A stretch of DNA of 60,680 nt, from contig CACDWF010000004.1 in assembly GCA_902556405.1 (NCBI GenBank), positions 83,519 through 144,198 on the forward strand. Reading direction: 5' to 3'. Below the pieces are notes generated by a model, which did not search any database, was not told the origin of the DNA, and saw only the letters and a program-made list of their open reading frames with translations. Made by a program: the position numbers and the translations under genes. This document shows positions 15,530 to 24,457 of the stretch, one piece after another (position 1 is the first letter of the stretch; the number at the start of each line of letters is the position of its first letter). Origin of the DNA: an uncultured Alphaproteobacteria bacterium (lineage in GTDB: Bacteria; Pseudomonadota; Alphaproteobacteria; Rhodobacterales; Rhodobacteraceae).

Positions 15530-16941
15530 TTGCTACCAGATTACCTTTAAACTTGGGGCCAATACATTTTATTGGTATTGGTGGCATAGGAATGTCCGGA
15601 ATTGCTGAGGTTCTTTTGAATCTTGGCTACTCTGTACAAGGTTCTGATATCAAGAAAACAAACATAACTGTTAGACTCTCATCTTTAGGTGTTAACATAT
15701 TTTATGAGCATTACACAGATAACGTTGCCAATTGTTCTGTCGTTGTTATTTCTTCCGCAATAGGAAAAGACAATTTAGAGTTAAATTTTGCAAAACAGCT
15801 TGGGATCCCTATAGTTTCTAGAGCAGAAATGCTAGCAGAATTAATGAGAATGAAGTTGAACATTGTGGTCGCAGGCTCTCATGGGAAAACAACAACAACA
15901 TCTCTGGTAGCCTCAATAGCAGAAGTAGGAAATTTAGATCCGACTGTTATTAATGGCGGAGTCATAAAAGCGTATGGTTCTAATGCTAGGTTAGGAGAAG
16001 GGGAGTGGATGGTAGTAGAAGCGGATGAAAGTGACGGATCTTTTAACAAATTACCTGCAACAGTTGCTATAGTAACGAATATTGATAAAGAGCACTTAGA
16101 TTACTATAGTAGTTTCCTCAAATTAAAAAGAGCTTTTCAAAAATTTATTTCAAGTGTTCCTTTTTACGGAGTAGCCATTTGTTGTGTAGATGATAAAAAC
16201 GTTGCCGCTGTAATCTCTCATGTCAAGGATCGAAAAATCATAACATATGGATTTTCTGAAAAGGCAGACATTACAATAAGAAATTTACGAGTTGATGAAC
16301 AAGGCACCAGATTTGACCTGGATGACAAAATTGCAAATATTTATTTACGAGATTTCTATTTACCAATGATAGGTCGACACAATGCGCTAAACGCTTGCGC
16401 AGCTATCTTGGCAGCTTCAAATTTGTCAATCCCAATAAAATTTATCAAAAGTGCGTTAGTCAAATTTGAAGGAGTTTCGAGGCGCTTTACTCGGGTTGGT
16501 TTTTTTAATGGAGCTACAATAATAGATGACTATGCACATCATCCTGCAGAAATAGAAGCAGTGATTTCTGCTGCTAAAGCGATTGCCAAAGGGAGGGTAA
16601 TAGTGGTACATCAGCCTCATAGATTTTCACGGCTAAGATCTTTATTTTCAGATTTTAAGAAGTGCTTTAGAAATGCCGATGTTCTTGGTATTGCACCAGT
16701 TTTTGCGGCCGGTGAACCAAAGATTGACGGAACTGATAGTAAGACTTTAATCAAATCCGTTATTACGATTAAGAAGTCAAAGGTTGAATATATCGAGGAC
16801 GATATTTCCTTTAAAAAGTTTTTAAAAAATAATTGTGATCAAGGCGACATTTTCTTAAGTCTTGGGGCTGGTAGTATAACTAATTGGGTAAATAATCTAT
16901 CTTTTCTAACGGATAAACCTGGACATCAATACAATGAGTAG
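15526..16941 (+). CDS. murC: UDP-MurNAc:L-alanine ligase MurC
   Basis: MurC is the first Mur ligase and joins L-alanine to UDP-MurNAc. The N-terminal dinucleotide-like motif HFIGIGGIGMSGIAEVL, the ATP loop VAGSHGKTTTTS, VVEADESDGSF and the C-terminal DDYAHHPAEIEAV and HQPHRFSRL motifs are all diagnostic. It starts with an ATGA overlap on murG and overlaps murB by 8 bases. The length of 471 aa is normal. Confidence 0.97.
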   Translation: MIATRLPLNLGPIHFIGIGGIGMSGIAEVLLNLGYSVQGSDIKKTNITVRLSSLGVNIFYEHYTDNVANCSVVVISSAIGKDNLELNFAKQLGIPIVSRAEMLAELMRMKLNIVVAGSHGKTTTTSLVASIAEVGNLDPTVINGGVIKAYGSNARLGEGEWMVVEADESDGSFNKLPATVAIVTNIDKEHLDYYSSFLKLKRAFQKFISSVPFYGVAICCVDDKNVAAVISHVKDRKIITYGFSEKADITIRNLRVDEQGTRFDLDDKIANIYLRDFYLPMIGRHNALNACAAILAASNLSIPIKFIKSALVKFEGVSRRFTRVGFFNGATIIDDYAHHPAEIEAVISAAKAIAKGRVIVVHQPHRFSRLRSLFSDFKKCFRNADVLGIAPVFAAGEPKIDGTDSKTLIKSVITIKKSKVEYIEDDISFKKFLKNNCDQGDIFLSLGAGSITNWVNNLSFLTDKPGHQYNE

Positions 16942-17863
16942 CGCGGCTTTCGTTGATGAAAATCAATTTTCAGGATTAATAAATTATTGTTTCCCACTAT
17001 CAAAAATTAGTTGGTTAAAGGTTGGTGGACCAGTGGATGTTTTGTTTAGGCCAAGAACTTTGGATGATTTATCTAGGTTCCTTCCTCTAGTGCCAGTTGA
17101 GGTGAACATCATGCCAATAGGAGCTTGTTCGAATCTATTGGTGAGAGATGGAGGCCTTCCAGGGGTAGCGATAAAACTAGGTGGAAGGTTTGCAGAGATA
17201 GAATTTAAGGATAATCTCGTAAAGCTCGGGGCTGGGAATTTTAGCTCTAAGGTTGCTGTTAATTTATCAGAACTTGGTTACGATTTGTCTTTTTTAAGAA
17301 CGATACCTGGAACTATAGGGGGAGCGATAGCTATGAACGCTGGCTGCTACGGCAATTACATGGGAGATTATGTCCAAAGTATCGAGGGATTTGATAAGTC
17401 AGGCAAATTTACACGAGTGAGTAGGGAAAATATTCAATTTGAATACCGCTCTAGCTTTTTGCCAAAAAACTTTATCATAACCTCCGCAGTTTTGAAGCCA
17501 AAAAGAGGAAAAAAAAGGGTAATACAACAGAGAATGAAAGAGATGTTATCCAAGAGAGAAGAAACTCAACCCATCAAGAAAGCAACCTGTGGTTCAACTT
17601 TCAAGAATCCTGACGGAAAAGCATCACTCATATCAGAAACCTCAATAGAATTAAAAGCGTGGAATTTGATTGATAGAGCAGGGCTAAGGGGGAAAAAAAT
17701 AGGTAGAGCCATGGTATCAAAAAAGCATCCTAATTTTATGATAAATCTGGGAGGTGCAACCGCTGAAGAAATTGAGTCACTCGGAGAGTATGTAAGGAAA
17801 TCAGTTTATAAGAAATTTAAAGTTTCTCTTGATTGGGAGGTAATAAGGGTAGGGAGAAAATAA
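16934..17863 (+). CDS. murB: UDP-N-acetylenolpyruvoylglucosamine reductase MurB
   Basis: MurB reduces enolpyruvyl-UDP-GlcNAc to UDP-MurNAc using FAD and NADPH. FAD-binding motifs are present: GACSNLLVRDGG, then RTIPGTIGGAIAMNAGCYG. The active-site region KREETQPIKKATCGSTFKNP carries the catalytic Ser, and IESLGEYVRKSVYKKF lies near the end. The short form without the E. coli-type loop (type II, about 309 aa) is as expected in alphaproteobacteria. murB directly follows murC, without the small extra genes some Rhodobacterales have there. Confidence 0.96.
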   Translation: MSSAAFVDENQFSGLINYCFPLSKISWLKVGGPVDVLFRPRTLDDLSRFLPLVPVEVNIMPIGACSNLLVRDGGLPGVAIKLGGRFAEIEFKDNLVKLGAGNFSSKVAVNLSELGYDLSFLRTIPGTIGGAIAMNAGCYGNYMGDYVQSIEGFDKSGKFTRVSRENIQFEYRSSFLPKNFIITSAVLKPKRGKKRVIQQRMKEMLSKREETQPIKKATCGSTFKNPDGKASLISETSIELKAWNLIDRAGLRGKKIGRAMVSKKHPNFMINLGGATAEEIESLGEYVRKSVYKKFKVSLDWEVIRVGRK

Positions 17864-17865
17864 GA

Positions 17866-18810
17866 TTGAATATAACAAGTAATTTAAAAAATGTGTCTAG
17901 AGTTTTAGTATTGCAGGGAGGCATTTCAGAGGAGAAGGAGGTGTCTGACGCAACTGCTGACAGCTGTAAAGAGGCATTGAAAAGAATAAAGCTAGATGTA
18001 GAAGCGGTGAGTGTTAACTCAACCAATATTTATAAGTTAGCTGAAGTAATAAAAAATAAGGATCCCGATGTTATTTTTAATGCCCTTCATGGTGGTGTTG
18101 GAGAGGATGGGACTATTCAGGGTTTGTTTGAAACACTCAGAATACCATATACACACTCTGGAGTTTTATCTTCAGCAATGGCAATGGATAAATTTATCTC
18201 AAAAAAAATATTTAAGCAATCTGGTTTGCCAGTAATAGAGGACGTGCTTTTAATTGGAGGACGCCAATTAAATAGGATACCTTTTGCTCCTCCATTTGTA
18301 ATTAAGCCCAATAATGGAGGCTCCTCTGTGGGTATTCATTTTATAAAATGCGAAGAGCAAATTGAAGAGGTAAGGAGGTTTGCTTCAGATCAAGATAGGA
18401 AGTATCTTTTGGAGAAATATATTCCTGGCAGAGAGTTAACTGTGGCTGTTCTTAATGGTAGACCTTTGACAGTCACGGACATCGTAACTGACGATTGGTA
18501 TAATTACGATGCCAAGTATAAAAGTGGTGGTTCGCAGCATATTGTTCCTGCAGATATTCCACAGGAGATATTCGATTTATGTATTAACTATGCAGTTAAA
18601 GCACATCATTCTTTGGGTTGCAGAGGCGTTACCCGCTCGGATTTTAGATGGAATGCAAAGAATGGAAAAAAAGGCCTATATATTCTTGAACTAAATACTC
18701 AACCTGGAATGACGAAGACTTCTCTGGTACCTGAACAAGCAAAATACGTCGATTTAGACTTACAAGACCTGTGCTTGGAGTTGATAAAAGATGCATCAAT
18801 AAATAAATAG
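17866..18810 (+). CDS. ddl: D-alanine:D-alanine ligase
   Basis: Ddl is an ATP-grasp enzyme that makes D-Ala-D-Ala for MurF. The motifs are LQGGISEEKEVS, NALHGGVGEDGTIQG, the ATP-binding PFVIKPNNGGSSVGIHF, and the metal/ATP site LELNTQPGMT at the C-terminus. The frame extends back into murB, but TTG at 17866, three bases after the murB stop and nine bases from GGGAG, is the most sensible start and matches family N-termini. This gives 314 aa. Confidence 0.95.
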   Translation: MNITSNLKNVSRVLVLQGGISEEKEVSDATADSCKEALKRIKLDVEAVSVNSTNIYKLAEVIKNKDPDVIFNALHGGVGEDGTIQGLFETLRIPYTHSGVLSSAMAMDKFISKKIFKQSGLPVIEDVLLIGGRQLNRIPFAPPFVIKPNNGGSSVGIHFIKCEEQIEEVRRFASDQDRKYLLEKYIPGRELTVAVLNGRPLTVTDIVTDDWYNYDAKYKSGGSQHIVPADIPQEIFDLCINYAVKAHHSLGCRGVTRSDFRWNAKNGKKGLYILELNTQPGMTKTSLVPEQAKYVDLDLQDLCLELIKDASINK

Positions 18811-18818
18811 GTAAAAAA

Positions 18819-19682
18819 ATGGAATTTTTAAAATTTAACGATCCTGCACCATCGAGGTTAGCCTATAAAATAAACAGGTTACTTTATAGGTTTTGGTTCA
18901 AATTACTTTTAATGATAGTTTTTATTGCCTTAAGCGTACTGCTAGCAAAAAAGGTTATATACCAGAACGTCGATTTGAATGCAGAAATAAGGTTTTTAAC
19001 TGAGGAAAGTTCTTCTTTATATAAAGGCCTAACAGAATTATCTATAAGTAAAATTTCTGTGAAAGGTGCTCGAGAACCTTTGAAAAAGGAAATAATAATT
19101 CTGGTTCAAAATGCTGCAACAGAAGGGTTTTCAGCATTAAAAGCGCAGGCTTTAAGAGAAAAAATACAAGAAATAAATAAGGTTGCAAAAGCTTTTGTAA
19201 AATTTTCTACTGATGGGTCAGTGATTGTGGAAGTCATTCAAAGAAAAGAAGCCGCGGTATTTTTTAACAACCATTTATATGAGGTCCTTGATAGTAATGG
19301 AGTTATTTTGTCTATAAAGCAGCATTATCAAGGCCTATCAAGTTTGCCGCTTCTAGTTGGAAAAGATGGACAAAAAAATATTAACGAACTTTTATCATTA
19401 ATAAATGAAATAGGATCATTTCAGTCAGAGGTATTGTACTATGAATGGGTTGGTGAGAGACGATGGAATATTCACATGAAAAACGATTTAGTCTTTAAGT
19501 TGCCAGAGAATAATTTGAATAAAGGGTTAGAGGTAATGCGTATGTTTTTAAATGAGACAGATACGCTTTTAAAACCCATAGTTTCTGTTGACCTGAGAAA
19601 TATAGATAAACCAATAATTAAGCTGAGGGAAGCTCCACCAGAGCAACATATTTCTAAAAAAGCAGAGAGGTTAGCAGGTTGA
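18819..19682 (+). CDS. ftsQ: Cell division protein FtsQ
   Basis: FtsQ is a bitopic divisome protein with a cytoplasmic tail of about 35 residues, one membrane helix (FKLLLMIVFIALSVLLA) and a periplasmic region. The periplasmic part begins with a POTRA domain (ISVKGAREPLKKEIIILVQ) and continues with the FtsQ/DivIB beta domain (VEVIQRKEAAVFF...LYEVLDSNGVIL). It links FtsA and the Z-ring to FtsL/B and FtsWI. The length is 287 aa. The stop overlaps the ftsA TTG by 3 nt. Confidence 0.93.
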   Translation: MEFLKFNDPAPSRLAYKINRLLYRFWFKLLLMIVFIALSVLLAKKVIYQNVDLNAEIRFLTEESSSLYKGLTELSISKISVKGAREPLKKEIIILVQNAATEGFSALKAQALREKIQEINKVAKAFVKFSTDGSVIVEVIQRKEAAVFFNNHLYEVLDSNGVILSIKQHYQGLSSLPLLVGKDGQKNINELLSLINEIGSFQSEVLYYEWVGERRWNIHMKNDLVFKLPENNLNKGLEVMRMFLNETDTLLKPIVSVDLRNIDKPIIKLREAPPEQHISKKAERLAG

Positions 19683-21010
19683 GAAAACTTTTGCAGAGTC
19701 AGAGGCAGTTAAGATTCAAAAGGCTGGCTGCTATAAAAAAGGGAACGGTTGCCCTTATAGACCTTGGGAGTTCCAAGGTGATGTGCCTTGTAGTCTCACT
19801 TACAGATTCAAATCAAATAAATTCATTCTCAACAGGTAAATTGCACGGTGGACTAAGTTTTAGAGTTATTGGAGCTTCAACCACAAAATCCAGGGGTATT
19901 AGAAATGGAGAAATATATGAAATGAGGGAGGCAGAACGTGCGATAAGGACTATAATCCAAAGGGCCCAAAAAATGGCAGGGTGTCTAATTGAGAATGTCT
20001 TTCTTACTTTTTCCAGCGGCACTCAAAAATCTGCCCTAATATCATCCTCTATTAACTTTATTCAGAGGGAAGTAACAAAGGCAGATATAGGACATGCGTT
20101 GTCAAAGCTAAACTTTGCTCATGATGACTCTGAGAGAGAAATAGTTCATGCTTTGCCAGTCAATTTTAGCGTTGATGGTAAACATGGTTACATGGATCCT
20201 AGAGGAATAAGTGGAGCTCAGTTGTCGGTAGACGTTAATATTGTTTCTATCCAATCTGCAATTATAAAAAATATGGTTAGTTGTTTGAATAAATGTGATT
20301 TATCTTTGGCAGGGATAGTACTTGCTCCCTACGGTTCTGGACAATCGAGTCTTCTTGAAGATGAAATGCAATTGGGTGTTGTTTGTATTGATTTAGGTGC
20401 CGCCAGTTCCAGTCTGTCAATTTTCTTTCGGAAGAATTTAATATTTTCTGAGTCTATTAGGATCGGGGGACACCATATAACCAGTGATATTATGCAGGCA
20501 TTTCAAATCTCTTATTCAGCTGCTGAAAGATTGAAGGTTCTACACGGAGGCTTGATGTCTGCCAACTCAGATGATAGAGAAACTATAGAATTGCCTGAGA
20601 ACAACACAGATCTTTACACTGATAGAAGAACTATAACAAAATCAGAATTATTAGGAGTAATAAGGCCAAGAGTTGAAGAGATTTTTGACTCCCTCAGAAC
20701 TATATTGGATAACTCAGATTTCGAGTTTTTGCCTGGACAAAAAATCGTCTTGACTGGTGGTGGAAGTAAGTTAGCAAATTTGTTGGATTTTACTTCAAGC
20801 TTTCTTGGAAAACCGACACGTGTTGCTGTACCAATGAGAATTCAAGGATTACCAACCTCCGCGCATGGACCGGAAGCGGCTGCTGTTATAGGGCTAGCCT
20901 TAAATTTGGCTCAACCACAAGATGAAGTATGGGATTTTAAAGCACCTTTTGAGCATGAGGGAGACGAATTAATAAGGAGAACTTGGCGTTGGGTTAAGTC
21001 AAACTGGTAA
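19679..21010 (+). CDS. ftsA: Cell division protein FtsA
   Basis: FtsA is an actin-like ATPase that tethers FtsZ to the membrane. The actin/Hsp70 nucleotide motifs ALIDLGSSKVMC and CIDLGAASSSLSIF, the SHS2 (1C) domain between them, and VLTGGGSKLANL are visible. The C-terminus ends in an amphipathic membrane-targeting helix (RRTWRWVKSNW). The start is TTG, overlapping ftsQ in a TTGA arrangement; there is no ATG nearby that would keep the first beta strand. The length of 443 aa is normal. Confidence 0.95.
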   Translation: MRKLLQSQRQLRFKRLAAIKKGTVALIDLGSSKVMCLVVSLTDSNQINSFSTGKLHGGLSFRVIGASTTKSRGIRNGEIYEMREAERAIRTIIQRAQKMAGCLIENVFLTFSSGTQKSALISSSINFIQREVTKADIGHALSKLNFAHDDSEREIVHALPVNFSVDGKHGYMDPRGISGAQLSVDVNIVSIQSAIIKNMVSCLNKCDLSLAGIVLAPYGSGQSSLLEDEMQLGVVCIDLGAASSSLSIFFRKNLIFSESIRIGGHHITSDIMQAFQISYSAAERLKVLHGGLMSANSDDRETIELPENNTDLYTDRRTITKSELLGVIRPRVEEIFDSLRTILDNSDFEFLPGQKIVLTGGGSKLANLLDFTSSFLGKPTRVAVPMRIQGLPTSAHGPEAAAVIGLALNLAQPQDEVWDFKAPFEHEGDELIRRTWRWVKSNW

Positions 21011-21064
21011 AGACTTCCCTCAGAAAAATTCGATTTAATTATAAAAATAAGTGACGAGTTAGGG

Positions 21065-21087
21065 TGATTCGGTTATGATACGAATCA
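21065..21087. promoter_or_regulatory. Perfect inverted repeat with two GANTC sites upstream of ftsZ
   Basis: TGATTCG (21065-21071) and CGAATCA (21081-21087) form a perfect 7-bp inverted repeat with a 9-nt spacer, inside the ftsA-ftsZ gap. Each arm carries a GANTC site (GATTC and GAATC), the target of the cell-cycle methylase CcrM in alphaproteobacteria. In Caulobacter, ftsZ expression depends on GANTC methylation and GcrA. Whether this site works the same way here is inference. Confidence 0.45.
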
Positions 21088-21125
21088 GCAGTATAAATAA
21101 TAAAAATAAACAATGGCAGGCAACA

Positions 21126-22610
21126 ATGGCAATAAATATCAGGATTCCTGAACATCAGGAGTTGAAGCCCAGAATACTAGTATTTGGTATTGGAGGCGCC
21201 GGCGGAAACGCTGTAAATAATATGATGTTAAAAAATCTGGAGGGAGCGGAATTTGTGGCTGCAAACACGGATGCACAAGCCCTACAGCAGTCCAATGCTC
21301 AAACGAAGTTACAGTTGGGCTTAAAAAAAACGCAGGGGCTTGGAGCTGGTGCGAAACCAGAGGTTGGAAACGATGCTGCGGTTGAAAGTACTGAACAGAT
21401 TGCTGATATTCTAGATGGAGCAAATCTATGTTTCATAACAGCTGGAATGGGCGGTGGAACAGGTACGGGGGCAGCCCCGATCGTTGCTGAGCTGGCAAGG
21501 GAGAAGGGAATACTGACTGTTGGTGTCGTTACAAAACCTTTTCAATTTGAAGGTACAACTAGAATGAAGCAAGCTGAAGAGGGAATATTAGCATTGCAAA
21601 AAGTGGTAGATACTTTGATAGTAATCCCTAATCAGAACCTTTTTAGATTGGCAACAGAAAAAACGACATTCACTGAAGCTTTTTCCATGGCCGATGATGT
21701 TCTCTATCAGGGTGTAAAAGGGGTAACGGATCTTATGGTTAAACCTGGGCTTATCAATTTGGACTTTGCAGATGTAAGATCTGTTATGGACGAGATGGGA
21801 AAAGCGATGATGGGTACAGGAGAAGCTAGTGGTGAGGATAGAGCTCTACAAGCAGCTGAAAAGGCAATAGCTAATCCTTTACTAGATGAGATTTCACTAA
21901 AGGGAGCAACTGGTGTACTTATAAATGTGACAGGTAGTAGTGACATGACACTTTTTGAGGTAGATGAAGCTGCAAATAGAATAAGAGATGAGGTAGACCC
22001 TGATGCTAATATAATAGTTGGATCGACCTTTGACACTGATCTCACGGGTTCTGTTAGAGTATCCGTTGTAGCCACTGGAATAGATGTATCAGAATTTTCT
22101 AAGCTAAAGCCTCAAGCGCTTGGTGAGTTAGAGAAATTCGATGGAATTGAAAACCACAAAACCAACGAAAAAGTCTATGTCCCTGAGGATATTTCACTGG
22201 AAAGCGATAACAAAAATGAAGATCTCACCATTGCTAGAGAGCCTGTATCCAGAGAAAATAACGAGCTAGAACCAATCAAAAGTAATCTAACTTCTGCTAA
22301 CTTTTCCTTTTCAGAAGACAATAAATATAGAGATATTAGTGATCACCCAAAACAAATGGAGCCAGCGCTTAAACAATCTACCTCCGAGATAGATCTAACT
22401 CCAAGGAAACAAAATAACCAACCTTCTGTTTCAGGTGGAGGATTGAACAATCTTATAAGACGCATGACTGGCTTTGGAGACAAAAGAGAACAAGAAGAAA
22501 ATAAAGCTACAAAAAGCCAGATGGTTAAGGAAGAAAAAAGGCTAACTACAGATAGAGAAGATGAAAGCAAATTAGAGATACCTGCTTTTTTGCGTCGGCA
22601 GGCAAACTAA
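21126..22610 (+). CDS. ftsZ: Cell division GTPase FtsZ
   Basis: FtsZ is the tubulin-like GTPase that forms the Z-ring. [14 protein letters not shown], the tubulin signature [21 protein letters not shown] (T7 region) and the C-terminal conserved peptide [10 protein letters not shown] are all present. The roughly 180-residue linker between the GTPase and the C-terminal peptide is acidic and variable, as in other alphaproteobacteria. The frame also opens at ATG 21075, which lies in the loop of the upstream palindrome, but ATG 21126 ([17 protein letters not shown]) matches family N-termini. The length is 494 aa from that start. Confidence 0.97.
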   Translation: MAINIRIPEHQELKPRILVFGIGGAGGNAVNNMMLKNLEGAEFVAANTDAQALQQSNAQTKLQLGLKKTQGLGAGAKPEVGNDAAVESTEQIADILDGANLCFITAGMGGGTGTGAAPIVAELAREKGILTVGVVTKPFQFEGTTRMKQAEEGILALQKVVDTLIVIPNQNLFRLATEKTTFTEAFSMADDVLYQGVKGVTDLMVKPGLINLDFADVRSVMDEMGKAMMGTGEASGEDRALQAAEKAIANPLLDEISLKGATGVLINVTGSSDMTLFEVDEAANRIRDEVDPDANIIVGSTFDTDLTGSVRVSVVATGIDVSEFSKLKPQALGELEKFDGIENHKTNEKVYVPEDISLESDNKNEDLTIAREPVSRENNELEPIKSNLTSANFSFSEDNKYRDISDHPKQMEPALKQSTSEIDLTPRKQNNQPSVSGGGLNNLIRRMTGFGDKREQEENKATKSQMVKEEKRLTTDREDESKLEIPAFLRRQAN

Positions 22611-22690
22611 CCGGTACTTGAATTATTTTGACATATAAGTGTGTATTGAGCTTTCCAGTTAATTAAGTAACCTTAATATCAAAGGTTATA

Positions 22691-23617
22691 ATGTTTCAAA
22701 AATCCATAAATAAATCATTTACGCTTGATGGAAAAGGACTGCATTTTGGTAAAGATGTTAGGATGGCTGTACACTCTGCACCGGCAGATCATGGCATAGT
22801 TTTTAAGAGAACTGATATGAAGGGAGATCGAGCTTATATCAAAGCTAGTTTTGAAAATGTATCTAATACTTATTTGCGGACGCAACTTACAAATAGGTTT
22901 GGGGTTTCAATAATAACGGCTGAGCATATCTTGGCCGCTTTTGCTGGTTTAGGAATTCATAATGCATTGGTAGAGTTGAGTGAAGATGAGGTTCCCATAT
23001 TTGATGGATCATCAAGAGTTTTTGTAAAAGCAATACTTGAATCAGGGGTCAGCGAGCTGAATAAAAAGACTAAACTATACCAAGTAGTGAATAGTATTCG
23101 AGTAGGCAGTTCAAATGCTTGGGCAGAATTAAGACCTGCAAAGACTTTCTCAATAGATTTTGAGATGAACTGGCCTGGAACTGCACTCAGCAAACAAAAC
23201 CTTGATATGCCTATTGTCAATGGAGCATTCGTGAGGGAAATCTGTGACAGTAGAACTTTTTGTCGGAAAAGTGATGTTGTTAGATTGCAAGATGAGGGTT
23301 TCGCACTGGGAGGAGGGATTGAAAACGCAATCATTGTTGGTGATAAAGAGATGATGGCGCAAGATGGGCTTAGATATTCGGATGAATGCGTACGACATAA
23401 AATTCTCGATGCTCTAGGAGATTTGAGCCTGGTGGGTAGGCCGATTCTAGGCAAATTTGTATCTTGTTCAGGAGGACACGGGCTAACGAACCTTCTTTTA
23501 CGAGAGAGCTTTAAAAGAGGAGATATTTTTATCAGTAAGGACTTTTCAGATGGAGATAGAGATAAACTTCCGGGGTTTGATATATCAGAGATTGATACAC
23601 TGAATATACTCCAATGA
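22691..23617 (+). CDS. lpxC: UDP-3-O-acyl-GlcNAc deacetylase LpxC
   Basis: LpxC catalyses the committed, zinc-dependent deacetylation step of lipid A synthesis. The zinc/active-site motifs AEHILAAFAGLGIHN, EVPIFDGSS, and HKILDALGDLSLVG followed by GGHGLTN are intact. The length of 308 aa is typical. The 80-bp gap after ftsZ contains a perfect TTGACA at 22630-22635 but no good -10 at the right distance, so an internal promoter is possible but not shown. lpxC directly after ftsZ is the usual dcw end in proteobacteria. Confidence 0.97.
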   Translation: MFQKSINKSFTLDGKGLHFGKDVRMAVHSAPADHGIVFKRTDMKGDRAYIKASFENVSNTYLRTQLTNRFGVSIITAEHILAAFAGLGIHNALVELSEDEVPIFDGSSRVFVKAILESGVSELNKKTKLYQVVNSIRVGSSNAWAELRPAKTFSIDFEMNWPGTALSKQNLDMPIVNGAFVREICDSRTFCRKSDVVRLQDEGFALGGGIENAIIVGDKEMMAQDGLRYSDECVRHKILDALGDLSLVGRPILGKFVSCSGGHGLTNLLLRESFKRGDIFISKDFSDGDRDKLPGFDISEIDTLNILQ

Positions 23618-23685
23618 TTAAAAACTATTTTGGCTATTTGGTCCACTCTCTTGACTTTTGCATAATATAAAAGATAGAAAGAGTG

Positions 23686-24456
23686 ATGCTGGTTTTTTTT
23701 GGTTTATTGAAACTCGTTATCACAAATGGACTGTTTTTTCTTTTATTGGGCTGTGCCGACAAATTACCTAGTGAGGTAAATGAAAATAGTAAACCCACAG
23801 AGATAATCAAACTGGGTGATGAAGCCTATGCACAGGGCTATTATGAGCGAGCTGGAGACTACTACTCCACGTTGAACGAGTATTTCCCTTATTCAGTAGA
23901 AGATGAGCTGGGATTGAGTAAAGCAGTAACTGCCTATTATAGAGCAGAAAAATTTGAGGAATCACGCTTGGCAGCAAGCAAGTTTTTAAGCCTTTATCCA
24001 GAGAGCAACAAGGCGCAAAGCGTACTATACTTTAGATCAAGAGGTTTTTGTGATGAAATAGATATTGTTGAGAGAGACCAAATGGCTGCACAAGAGTGTA
24101 TAACGAGTTTTTCAGTATTCCAACGTTTATACCCTAAAAGTGACAAAAAAAAAGAAGCAGAGAGCAATATTAGCAGAGCGAGGGAATTCCTGGTAGGTAA
24201 GCAGCTAACCGTTGGTAAATACTATTTAAAGAGAAATAATCCAACGGCTGCGATGAGAAGATTTAAAAAAATTAGGGAAACTACAAAGGTTTCTAAATTT
24301 TTACCTGAGGTCTCTTACAGATTAATTGAGAGTTTCTTGTTAGTTGGGCTATTCAGTGAAGCACTTTCTGAGAAAATGTATATGAGAAAAAAATTCCCAA
24401 ACAGTAGTTGGACCGTTGAAGCGGGTAGTTTAATTGATAAGTCAGGACTTAATTAG
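23686..24456 (+). CDS. bamD: Outer-membrane assembly lipoprotein BamD
   Basis: BamD is the essential lipoprotein of the BAM complex, which folds outer-membrane beta-barrel proteins. A signal peptide ending in LFFLLLGC supplies the lipidated Cys23. It is followed by TPR repeats, including YYERAGDYYSTLNEYFPYS, FEESRLAASKFLSLYP and AMRRFKKIRE. ATG at 23686 is preferred over the GTG just before it. The length of about 256 aa is normal for alphaproteobacteria, and the lpxC-bamD-recN order is usual. Confidence 0.93.
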   Translation: MLVFFGLLKLVITNGLFFLLLGCADKLPSEVNENSKPTEIIKLGDEAYAQGYYERAGDYYSTLNEYFPYSVEDELGLSKAVTAYYRAEKFEESRLAASKFLSLYPESNKAQSVLYFRSRGFCDEIDIVERDQMAAQECITSFSVFQRLYPKSDKKKEAESNISRAREFLVGKQLTVGKYYLKRNNPTAAMRRFKKIRETTKVSKFLPEVSYRLIESFLLVGLFSEALSEKMYMRKKFPNSSWTVEAGSLIDKSGLN

Positions 24457-24457
24457 C

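Noticed and set aside
21707-22075. Minus-strand frame of 122 codons opposite ftsZ
   Set aside because: It is the complement of the conserved FtsZ core, with no independent evidence.
22630-22690. Perfect TTGACA (22630-22635) before lpxC as a promoter
   Set aside because: No acceptable -10 at 16-18 bp; kept only as a remark in the lpxC entry.
22957-23646. Long minus-strand frame (229 codons) antisense to lpxC
   Set aside because: It lies opposite an intact, fully conserved lpxC, has a low-complexity Ser/Leu-rich translation and no ribosome site. It is a codon-bias shadow.
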